Positions 1-9,684 of a DNA stretch of 64,000 nucleotides are shown here, piece after piece. The stretch lies in the NCBI GenBank assembly GCA_018806915.1, contig JAGKQI010000101.1:1-64000 (forward strand). The letters are read 5' to 3'. Source of the stretch: Phytophthora colocasiae. Its lineage: Eukaryota > Oomycota > Peronosporomycetes > Peronosporales > Peronosporaceae. Each line of letters opens with the position of its first letter. The first letter of the stretch is position 1. The notes beneath the pieces are model-generated. The model saw only the letters and a list, made by a program, of their open reading frames with translations, did no database searches and was not told where the DNA came from. The translations under genes were made by a program, and so were the position numbers.

Positions 1-164
1 TCTCCCAGCACTTCTGCTGCATCTCCAAGTGCGTCAGTTGCGGTGCCATCAACGCCGTTGTTCTCGCGATCAAGAGCTCGGTATGTTGTTCACGGCATGA
101 CGGATATACGACATGTTTGATTTTGACCATGTTGTAAATGTCTACATGTATGATATGTTGAAGG

Positions 165-169
165 TCTCT
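165..169. repeat. Target site duplication TCTCT (left)
   Basis: Five bases directly before the left LTR; the same five bases directly follow the right LTR at 8339-8343. A 5-bp duplication is usual for Ty3/gypsy integration. Confidence 0.85.
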
Positions 170-639
170 TGTATTGGGTCTACCTAGACCTATTAGATGG
201 CGTACACGTGCGCTTACGTGTATGAGGAAGCGTGCAATTAGAATAGACTTAATTTAAGTATACTTTTTTAAATAAGTATAATTAAATCAAATATAACTAA
301 ATTAAACTGCAAAATACCGTAAAATGAGAACTGTTATTGAATTTGGCATAAGCCAATTATGGACCTCCTAAAACTGTTTGTTATCTATTTCTAAAGGGTC
401 TGCCAACGTGTGGTTGGCAGAAACTCCTGTTCAGTGATTAGGTAGAAATCCGTTACTTTCTACCAATAATATGCATTAAAATGCACACGAACCATCCAAT
501 AATGTGGTTCGCCCATGTATCCTTTGGTGTGTACAGCACACCAAGGTCTGAGGCCCATTTCCAACCTCTAACAGTTATCCTAACTGTTAGAGTGCCACAG
601 AAATGGTACAACCACTTCTGTACGTGTAACCCTGTTACA
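170..639 (-). repeat. LTR (3' LTR of element 1)
   Basis: 470 nt, matching 7879-8338 with several small indels and substitutions. On the + strand it starts TGTATT (the other copy has TGTAAT) and ends GTTACA. It contains stacked palindromes such as TAACAGTTA/TAACTGTTA at 569-589. Confidence 0.92.
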
Positions 640-651
640 CCATCCCCGTTA
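640..651 (-). other. Candidate polypurine tract of element 1
   Basis: Read on the - strand, the bases just inside the 3' LTR are GTTAACGGGGATGG, purine-rich and in the expected place for plus-strand priming. Only position and composition support it. Confidence 0.4.
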
Positions 652-979
652 ACAGAGATTCGACGTGATCGGTCTCGATACGTCAAGATCAACAGAACTC
701 TGACAAGACCGTCAAGTTCCCAAGAGAAATCCGGAGTTTTCATTTCTGCAAATGTGGACTCCGCCAACGCATACGTCTCCGTCCGCTACCTGCGGACGCG
801 CAAGCCTCTTACCTGCTGCTCTCTGCAGCAGGAACAACGGACTCTCAGGCAGTGCTCACTGGCACTGCTAAGCTTCCAGCGGTCCGACATTGAGATAGCT
901 CTCTGTCACCAAGTACCATGCTCTCCATAAGGGAGAGAAGTGCATGAGAAGAAGAAGAAGTCTTCTTCTCTGTAAGCCA
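652..979. other. Internal 3' untranslated part of element 1
   Basis: Between the polypurine tract and the antisense frame. No recognisable domain on either strand. It contains the same dense short inverted repeats as the rest of the element, for example the AGAAGAAG/CTTCTTCT pair around 950-972. Confidence 0.5.
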
Positions 980-2216
980 GGAGATTAAGAATCCTGCTGT
1001 CCCTCCTCAAAGAACTCTTTGGAGAGGACTACGAAGACATCCTCGACGCTACGAGGAGGATGTCGGGGAGGGGAGGTTGATGTCAAGGCTCCCGCTGATG
1101 AGCGTCCCCATGTCGAGGGGCGCTCACTGCCCCGCGCATGATCCGCCAGGTGGCGCACACCATGGATGCCTACTGAGGCAGAAATCCATGACCGGTTCGG
1201 TCACCACTGAACCCGATACTGTTGTACTCATGCAACAGTATCAACGACGACGACGTCGCCGCTAAGGTTGTCTTTGAGTCCGAGACTCAATGACGCGACT
1301 ACTATATCGGGCTCTTCCACGAGCTCCGATATTATGCAGCGAAGAAGACTTCGCGCAAGAGCAAAGTGCCCGAGTGGCAGGCACTTTGTCAGTCGTGGAA
1401 CGCCTTTGTTAAAAACTTCAACAAAGACCCGAAGGCATATCGCGATCGCGTTGCTGCGGCTCGCGATCGCTACTACACTTACACTACACGTGGTAAGTGT
1501 GAACGCCTCCATGATCAGTCCATGGAAGCGGGGATCCCATGTGCTGTTCCCTTTGGCACACCCTGTCCGTGTTGCCCACCCTTGGCAACACGCCTCACCG
1601 AAAGTGATCTCCTGGGGTACACGGTCGTCCGTGTACCCGATCACATCAAGGAGCTCCGTGGTCGTATTGTGCCACGCGAAGCTCCGAGTGCTGTGGCTGA
1701 CCGCAGCACTCCTCGTGCAGGGTTTAACCCTGCAAGTTATGGTGGGCTTCGTACGCCCTCACCATTTCCGGAACGTCCTCCATCAGGACGTTCCGCGGCT
1801 CCATGTATCTCGATGGGGAGGAAATCCTCTCCAACGAATACGAAAACGAACCCCTTGAGAGTTCGTTCTCTTATGAGCCACGATCCGCTCCACAATCCAG
1901 CGGATCGCTCCACGCGCGTCGCGCAACGGCGGCGGAGGGGGTGGGAACACTCCCTCCGCATGGTCAACGCTATGATCATGACGATCGTGCCCTGCACGAT
2001 CGAGTTGCTGCGCTGGAGCAGACACAGAGCGCTGAGATAGCGGCTCTGAAGCAGGAGGTTCGTGTCCTCCGTGCTGAGGTCTGCGAGGCAGCTCAGACTG
2101 CCTCGAACCTCTCGTCCGGTCTTGGGACGAGAGTGAACCGGTTGATCGACCGTGTCGACGGTCTCGAGAAGGCCTTTCAGGCCTCTCGCACTCCTCGGTC
2201 GGACTACCAACCCTAG
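980..2216 (+). pseudogene. Antisense reading frame of element 1, coiled-coil C-terminus, frame-broken
   Basis: On the strand opposite to gag-pol a coherent protein-like sequence can be followed with frame changes: about 985-1080 (LLKELFGEDYEDILDATRR), then about 1220-1795 (a basic segment with VPEWQALCQSW and CAVPFGTPCPCCPP), then 1803-2216. The last part has heptad-like spacing (RVAALEQ, IAALKQEVRVLRAEV, VDGLEKAF) and ends with TAG. A TGA at 1291-1293 and a frame change near 1795 interrupt it. The 3' half overlaps the chromodomain end of pol on the other strand. I do not recognise the protein. Alternatives are a chance antisense frame, or a gag-like fragment of another element. It reads more protein-like than usual shadows, and its lesions resemble those of pol. 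Confidence 0.45.
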
Positions 2217-5200
2217 GTAGTCCGTGCTGCACGTACGGCTTCAACCGCCCGACGTAGAATGTCGGGTGGAGCCTCATGCTGGACGGTATGTCCAGCCGGT
2301 ACGCGTTACCATGCCGTTCAAGTACTTTGAACGGCCCAATGAATCTTGGAGCAAGCTTGCTTGCTCCAAAGTCAGACACTGCATGTTTAGGCAGGTTTTG
2401 TGTAGCTAACAAAACTAATGAACCCACTTTGAATTCATTTATGTTGCCCCTACCAACATTATCAGCGTTCAGCTTCTGTCGATCGACAGAAGGTGCGATA
2501 GCATCCTGGACAAACCGTATGACGGCTTGTCTTCGCTGGACAAAGTCTAGCGCACCCGAGCTGAATCCTTTCAGCTTGTCGCCCTTGTCAGCAGAAGGCC
2601 CTGCCTGCTCGCTATCATCTCTCGCGTCTGCGCCCGGCACAGACATCGCGCGCTCGTTCCTGCTCGAACGAAACGTCGCACGCGTCACCGCAGCTGATAG
2701 TGTCCTGCTATCAGTTGTATTCTGCGGTTGTTCGGACGCAACCGTAGATCCTCCCCCACTTAAGGAGGAAGCTACCCCGCCGAGCATGCTCGGCAATCGT
2801 GGATGCCTCATGGCGTTTCACGTAGAACGGTGTATGCCCTGTCGAGGCATGCACCGAGTTGTTGATGGCAAACTCTGCCATCGGCAAGCACTCGCTCCAA
2901 TGCGGGAACGAGTGAGCGTGCTCTTCAACGTGTCACCCAGTACACGGTTGACACGTTCGGTCTGTCCGTCCGTCTGCGGATGATCCGCAGTCGACATTGA
3001 TAGTTGTGAACCAAGAAGTGTAAACACTTCGCCAGAACCGCGCTGTGAAGCGTGGATCACGGTCCGACACAATGTCGAGCGGCATGCCATGGTGTTTGAA
3101 CACCATGTCAACAAACAGTCGCGCAGTCTGCGCGGCTGTAACAGTAGGGGACGGCAGCAAGATGAACCATCTTGCTGAATCTGGTCCACAAAGACAACGA
3201 TGCCCGTCCTCCGCTTGCTGTCAGGCGGAAGACCGAAGACAAAGTCCATGGACATGGACTGCCAAACACTTCCGACGGAGTCGGTAGTGATTGAAGAGGA
3301 GCCTGCGAGAACTGCGCAGGCTTCACGCGTTGACAAACCTCGCAAGTTACGTACGTACTTGCGCACCCACTGTACTGGTGGTGCCAGTAGAAGTCACGCG
3401 TGAGAAGAGTGTATGTCTTCTCACGACCCGGATGCCCTGCCGTGGGGCATCGTGATACTCGAACATGATCCTCAACCGGAGGTCATGATCATTTCGGAAC
3501 GACAATGCGATCCGCATTGTCGTCTACTACACTGTACAACAGTAGGCCTTCGTGTACACGATAGCGGTGTACACGAGCTCGAAGATGAGGGGTTAGCTTC
3601 CGACGTGCTCACGTCGGAAGGTGCCGCGAGGAACTCCAGCAGCCCCTTCGCGTCTGCATCCCTTGCATACGCGTTCTTCACGTCGTCAATCAACGTTGAC
3701 GACAGCACTTGTCCTCACGACGCCAACAGCGTTGGCGCGTCGACCGTCTCCGCATAGTCAGGTCGACGCGATAACGCGTCGGCCACTACATTGAGTCTTC
3801 CGGGTTTGTACTCCACCCGGAAGTTGTACTCCGCGAAGAAGGACAACCATCTCGCCATACGTTGCGAGATGTGCGGCGACCTGAATCGCCGTCCGCAATG
3901 ATGTGTGGTCTGTATAGACCACGAATGGTCTACTCCCAAGTAGATACACTCGGAACTTTGCGAGTGCATACTTCCATGGCAAGGAGCTCCTTGTCGCGTA
4001 CGGGGCAGTTACGCTCAGCTGGCTTCAGCTGACGCGATTGATAGTAGACCACACGATCACGCCCTTCGTGATCGTGTTGCATCAATGCACATCCGATTGC
4101 AAAGTCGGATGCATCACACTACGTGGAATGGACGATCTTGGTCCGCCACGGCCAAGATCGGCGCTTCAGTCAAGCCCTGCTTGACTGCACCGAATGCCTC
4201 CTCGCACTCGGTCGTCCAGAATCCACTCAGCTTCTTTCTTAAGAAGCTGTGACAACGGGCGAATCTTGCCCAGATAGTTCTCCACGTACTTGCACAAGTA
4301 CGTGGCAAGCCCAAGGAACTGCCTCAGTTCCTTCACATTGATGGCGTGGGCTATTCATTGATCACTCTGACCTTCTCTGGGTCAGGGCGCACGCTGTCTT
4401 TTCCCACGAGACACCCTAGCACGGGTATCTCTGCTCGCCCCGAAGATACACTTCTTCAGGTTCGCATAGAGCTTATGTTTCATAAGCTCTGGCAGCTTCC
4501 GGAGATGCACCTTGTGCATCTCAATGTCCATCTTCCCGTTCACAGTCCGGCTGTGGACGAACACGTCGTCGAAGTAGCTCGGTGCGAAGTCGCGCACCGA
4601 GCGCAATAGATGTGTCACGCATCTATTGAACGTCGCAGGGGCGTTCTTAACCCCTCTGTGGCATGACGAGCCACTCCCAAAGCATACCGCTTGGAGTGCT
4701 TACCGTAGTGAGAGGGATGTCCCTCTCACGCATGAGGATTTGATAGAATCCATCACGCAGATCTAGAGCACTGAAGATAGTGCTCAAGGCCCTCGAATCG
4801 ATGATAACATCTTTCGCGGTATCGGCGTTCGCGCCGGTATCGTCGCATCGTTCAACTTGTTGTACGCATGAACGATGCGCCAGCCGCCCTGTGGTTTCTT
4901 AACACAGAACGTTGGGGCACTGTGCGGGGACTTTGACTCCCGCACTTGACCTGCAAGACGACGACTTTCGAAGAAATCGTCGATCGCTTGCACTTGTTCA
5001 CGCGGCAGTGGCCACTGCCGTGTAACACAGTACTTCGTGCCCGGCACGAGATCAATCTCGTGCTGTACGTCCTTATCCTTCGGAAGCTCCGAAGGAATCT
5101 CGTCCGGGAGTACATCCTTGTACTCCCGCAGAATCTCGTAATAGGGACTCGACTTCAACGAGTCCCAACTCTGCTCCTCGAAGCGTTGCTTCTTGGTTTT

Positions 5201-6690
5201 CGCACTGAGGGGGTCATCGCCCTCAGTGATGCCATCGACGACAAGCTGCTTCAGCTCTTCGGCTTCGCGATCCACTCTCTCGATATCCGAGAGAATGCAA
5301 ATTTGTTCGATGCGTCCATCGTACAAGTCCCGCGCGAAGCGCTTCCAACTCATCGTTGGAAGTGCGGTCAACGCCGACGCACACGTCGGCGGATTCTCCA
5401 ACCGCATCCTCTGGTACTGTAACCCAGTACCAGTACGTGTTAAGACGTTCAACGTCTCGACACTCGGTGTCTGCACTGCAGATACACCCGTCTCAGTCCC
5501 GGACTGAGACTCGCGCAGCTCCCTGAGCTTGCGCCGCGAAGATCTACCATGGAGCCCGGCTCCAGGTGCTCCACGTCCAAGGCATCGCACCTTGGGCGGG
5601 ACGTTATCGCAATCGTCAGCGGATTCCTTCCGCTGACTCGCACTATCAAGCCCGGCTTGAGTGCCGCTCATCGCGTGCAGCGCTGCTGCACGTGAGCACG
5701 CAGGTTGTTCGGGTGCTGGGCGTTTGCAACCGCCAGCACCTCCTGCCGCGCAGTCGGTTCCCGGAGTCGACGTGCTCTCGCTAGCTTCCTGCGCTAGCGA
5801 GTGTTCGCTTGTACACATATCATCCGTTCCCAGAGCGGATGTACGATCGCTAGTTCCCGGAACTAGCAGCGACTGTTCGCCTATACACGTCTCATCAGCT
5901 CCCGGAGCTGATGACCGATCGCTAGTTCCCGGAACTAGCAGCGAAGCGCCAGTGGCGTCAGCTCCCAGAGCTGACGCACGTCTTTCGGTTCCCCGAATAT
6001 TATTTGCTTCGTCAACTCCCAGAGTTGACGCGACGTCGTCGGCGCGACCCTTGGAGGCTTGAACTACCTCCAAGGATACCGGTAATACCGGTATTTTACC
6101 TTCTCTCAGGTGAATCGCATTCACCTGACCATCACTCATGTGACAAACATCATTCAGATGTTTACGCGTCAGGTGATTCACATTCACCTGACCATCACTC
6201 CTGTGACCGCGACCCTTCGGCCCAGATTTCTGAGTCGACACATTTCTCACAACGACTCCCGGAGTCGTTGATGGTCACCGGCGGCGATCGGAGGCAGCGG
6301 CGGCCGCTGCTGCCTCAACTGGGATCCACGCACCGGCCGGTACATGCAGCACTGACAGGGCCATCGCCTCTGTCGCGCATGTGTTGTTGAAGCGTACGAG
6401 CGTACGCTCCTCCCAGTTGATCACCGGGTCATGCCGTGCAAGCCACGGCATGCCTAATACCAAGTCGAACTTATCGTCTAGATCCAAGACGATAAGATCT
6501 TCTACAAACATCCTTTCGTTTGTAAGAGAAGCGCACACGGGACTACGCGCTTCTCAACCTCACGGTGGCACCTGTTGCCAACCGCACCTCCAACACGCCG
6601 CGAGGCGTGTCGGCCTCTTCGAAGTCAAACCTTCGAAGACTTCCCTGTCGAACAAAGTTGTTCGACGCGCCCGAGTCCATTAGGGCACGA
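1724..6690 (-). pseudogene. Element 1 pol: protease, RT, RNase H, integrase, chromodomain
   Basis: Read on the - strand: retropepsin with DSGA (near 6661-6681) and LGMPWL near 6440; a long low-complexity linker (5640-6250) with repeated VPGTS/APGAD-like units; RT from about 5080 to 4380 with SAPTFCVKKPQGGW and the catalytic YFDD (4565-4576); RNase H/connection with VVYTDH (about 3910) and VADALSRRPDY; integrase core with DIVSDRDPRF (about 3050-3080); a GPFKVLERHGNAYRL tail; and a chromodomain (WIVERIVAHK, RWRGFPPHRDTW, 1786-1910). After a one-base loss the chromodomain continues as PRNVLMEDVPEMV to a stop at 1724. Frameshifts occur near 4800 (RT), 4650 and elsewhere, so this copy cannot make a full polyprotein. 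Confidence 0.88.
5640..6250 (-). repeat. Repetitive palindromic linker between protease and RT
   Basis: A degenerate direct repeat encodes VPGTSDR/APGADE-like units, with a run of long palindromes: TCATCAGCTCC/GGAGCTGATGA (5892-5914), CTCGCTAGC/GCTAGCGAG (5774-5799) and paired CTAGTTCC/GGAACTAG blocks near 5850 and 5920. Stems are longest here, where the protein appears disordered and least constrained. Confidence 0.7.
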
Positions 6691-6851
6691 AGAGAGTTCG
6701 CTCTCTTCGACATCACGTTCAGGATGACAAGGTTTGGCTTGTCATCTTGCAGCTTACAAAGAGAAACCTTCTCGCTAAAAGCGCGCAGTCCTCATCGTCG
6801 CGTGTCCAAGCTCGACACGCGAGACTGCATCACCAGTAGGACGCCCCGCGC

Positions 6852-7632
6852 CTACTGGTCCTTGCGTTTTTGAACGCCTGCCTGCTGTGCACTCGCGTGC
6901 ATAGTGACCGATGTTACTACACTTGTAACATCGAACCTTGCTGTATCTACGCTGCTGTTGACCAGCAGTCGTAGCACTCGAAGGTCCATAGGTTCCGGAC
7001 CTCCCGTCTTCACAACAGGACGCGCCGGCTTCGGCGCGTTCGCACGGAGTTTAGCTTGACGCCGGCTAAACTCCTCTTGCATTGCAAGGCTGATCGCCTC
7101 CTCGAGAGTATTCGGATACTCTCGGAAGAGATATGTTTTGACGGGACCATCTCTTAGTCTCCTTCATGAACGTGACGACCTTGGTCGCCTCGTCGATCGG
7201 TTGGCCACCATGTTCGATACCAAGTATCGAGCACGCTGGGCAAAGGTGTGAACATCATCCTTGCCCTGTTGCAGATCGAGAAACTCTGCTCTCGATCTGA
7301 ACTCGTTCTTCGGAGGCTCAAACGCAAGCAGGTTCCTCCTTGAACACCTCGGTACGTGCTGAAGCACGTAGGATCTGAAGTCGGCGCCCATAGGCCCAAC
7401 TCCTCGCACGTCCGCCAAGACATGACATGGCGAACGCGACCTTCGACATCGGATCGACGATACGTCGAGCCGCAACGGCTGTGTCGAGTTCGACAAGCCA
7501 CCGAAGGAGGGTCTCGTCCTCCTTCCCCGTGTAGGTACTCACGCGGAGTTTCAACGACTCCACGCGTGGCTTAGGAAGCCACCGAGGCAGCAACATCTCG
7601 TTGCTCCTTAACAATGTACCCCAGAGCAACAC
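6852..7632 (-). pseudogene. Element 1 gag, frame-broken
   Basis: Retrotransposon Gag on the - strand in several frames: an N-terminal helical part (LRVSTYTGKEDETLLRWLVEL), a central part with LAFEPPKNEFRSRAEFLDLQQGKDDVH split across pieces, and a C-terminal zinc knuckle of CX2CX4HX4C form (CYKCSNIGHYAREC, about 6890-6935). Gag packages the element RNA and assembles the virus-like particle. At least three frame changes break it. The upstream start cannot be chosen with confidence. Confidence 0.8.
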
Positions 7633-7863
7633 CGTGTTGCTCTGTCGGCGATAGCGTACGAAGCATCGTCGCTACCGCCGCCTCTCCTAATGACTTGTGA
7701 AAGTCTTTGGAGAGCTTCCCACTCTGGATCTGGACAGGTGGGCGCAGTCCGTGCGCGTCACAGACATGTGAGGTCCCAGTGGATCCTCATCCATTGGGAG
7801 TTCTCTACCCCGCGTTCGTATGACTCCATACGAACGAACAGCAGTCGGTCGTGGGACGGACTA

Positions 7864-7876
7864 CAAAGTGCTACCA
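7864..7876 (-). other. Primer binding site of element 1
   Basis: Read on the - strand, two bases after the 5' LTR comes TGGTAGCACTTTG. TGG next to the LTR is the usual complement of a tRNA 3' CCA end, and TGGTAGCA resembles initiator-Met type sites. The tRNA was not identified in the window. Confidence 0.55.
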
Positions 7877-7878
7877 GG

Positions 7879-8338
7879 TGTAATGGGTCTACCTAGACCT
7901 ATTAGATGGCGTACACGTGCGCTTACGTGTATGAGGAAGCGTGCAATTAGAATAGACTTAATTTAAGTATACTTATTTAAATAAGTATAATTAAATCAAA
8001 TATAACTAAATTAAACTGCAAAATACCGTAAAATGAGAACTGTTATTGAATTTGGCATAAGCCAATTATGGACCTCCTAAAACTGTTTGTTATCTATTTC
8101 TAAAGGGTCTGCCAACGTGTGGTTGGCAGAAACTCTGTTCAGTGATTGGTAGAAATCCGTTACTTTCTACCAATAATATGCACAAATGCACACGAACCAT
8201 CCAATAATGTGGTTCGCCCATGTATCCTTTGGTGTGTACAGCACACCAAGGTCTGAGGCCCATTTCCAACCTCTAACAGTTATCCTAACTGTTAGAGTTA
8301 CAAGTGGTACAACCACTTGTACGTGTAACCCCGTTACA
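7879..8338 (-). repeat. LTR (5' LTR of element 1)
   Basis: 460 nt, starts TGTAAT and ends GTTACA on the + strand; partner of 170-639. Carries a perfect ACAAGTGGT/ACCACTTGT stem (8299-8321) where the other LTR has a stem longer by two pairs. Confidence 0.93.
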
Positions 8339-8343
8339 TCTCT
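8339..8343. repeat. Target site duplication TCTCT (right)
   Basis: Same five bases as 165-169. Removing the element and one copy restores the reading frame from exon 1 of the piggyBac-like gene into ATGGGCGATCTG at 8348. Confidence 0.85.
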
Positions 8344-9633
8344 GATTATGGGCGATCTGGTTCAGGAACCTGTGCAACTTGCAGCTACTAGTGCTGTCGT
8401 TCGTGAAACACTTGCTTCTTCGCTGACAGCTGATGGAGGAATGGACTCAGAGTTGGAAGGAGAAAGCTCGGACTCTGAGAGTTGGTACATGGAGGCGCAC
8501 GATTTTGACGATGAGGAAAGCGAGGAGGTGGACGAAGAGTTTGAAGATGAGGTGGTTGACGATGGAGAGGATGAAGTTTCAAGTGGCACTGAGGAGCAGG
8601 AAGACATCGCAATTGAGGCACGCAGACGAAAGAACGAGTACAAGCGGCTGGCTGCAAAGAGACTGAAAGAAGGCATTGCAAATCTACCCCGGGATTGGAA
8701 GGAGACAACCGAGAACTGGGACGTGTTGACGCGCGAGGAGATGGAAGTGCTTGCTCAGGATCCAAAGGCGCTTGGGAAGATGCGTGGTGATGGCTGGAAC
8801 ATGGGTAAGTGGAAATGATTTTGCATGTCGTATATCATACATGTACAGATTTGACCCATGTTGTATATTACACCTTTAGATCCTGATTCATTTCCGGAAG
8901 ACATTCACTATCCTGATCTCTACACGGGCGAGTATGGGCCGACGTCTGAACTGCTTGCGCGGGCCGATTCACCTTTGGATCTCTTTTTCTTTTTCATGCC
9001 TAGAAGCCTGTGGGAGCACATAGCCAAGGAAAGCAACCGGTACTACAACCAGCATCTCAATGAACGTGTGGACCGCATGTACGAGCAGCAACGTCAACGT
9101 GGGAAAGATGAAACTCGCGATGAAGTCCTTGCGAGAGAGACAAAGACACACAAGAAGATCAAGGGTTTCGAAATAGTGCGGTGCATTGGTTTACTGCTGG
9201 CACGAATGCTTTGCCCTCATTCACGACGTCTCGCTGACCATTGGGCGACAACCAAGACTGGAGCTGTTCCTGCCGGCACGTTTGGTCGCCACATGTCGAA
9301 AGCTCGCTTCAGCCGGATACTGCAGAACCTGCATTTCTCTAGCAACACAGACGAGCGTGCTGGGACGGACAGAGCGTGGAAAGTGAGACCAGTAGTGGAG
9401 AAACTTCAGCAGACGTTTAGAGCTGGGTACAACGTCCCTCCAGTTCTTGCATTCGATGAAGCTGTCATCCCTTCACGCAGCCGGCACAACGTAACAAGAC
9501 AAGTACCTGAAGGACAAGCCCCACAAGTGGGGCACGAAACTATTCATGACGTGTTGTGCAGACACCGCGTATTGCCTTCGGTATGTATGCATGTATGTGT
9601 GCGCGTACTGCTTTCTTGTTGTATATTTGCAAC

Positions 9634-9684
9634 CAAACGAAAAGCCCCTCGCCCTATGATGGGAAGCGCGAGGCTTTTCGTTTG
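9634..9684. repeat. Inverted repeat inside intron 3 of the piggyBac-like gene
   Basis: CAAACGAAAAGCC ... GGCTTTTCGTTTG arms with TCGC/GCGA inner pairs around a ~12-nt loop, within the 170-nt intron 9581-9750. The other introns of this gene are 60-83 nt, so the hairpin may be a small insertion or a MITE-like remnant. Confidence 0.7.

Larger units (their letters stand above)
170..8338 (-). mobile_element. Ty3/gypsy chromodomain LTR retrotransposon, hairpin-tiled
   Basis: A complete but decayed element of about 8.2 kb read on the - strand. It has two LTRs ending in TGTAA/TTACA-type inverted termini, a TCTCT target duplication, a PBS-like site beside the right LTR, gag with a zinc knuckle, a DSGA protease, reverse transcriptase with YFDD, RNase H, integrase and a chromodomain. 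Order on the - strand is gag, protease, RT, RNase H, integrase, chromodomain, which is the Ty3/gypsy order. Many single-base frameshifts break the reading frame. Odd features are the very dense short inverted repeats throughout and an antisense reading frame near the 3' LTR. It interrupts exon 2 of the piggyBac-like gene. Confidence 0.92.

Noticed and set aside
453..930. Open frames on both strands through the left LTR
   Set aside because: They lie in LTR and palindromic sequence, are not kept in the right LTR in the same form, and show no domain.
1000..8000. CRISPR-like regular repeats
   Set aside because: The hairpins differ in sequence from one to the next and there is no repeated direct unit; this is a eukaryotic retroelement.
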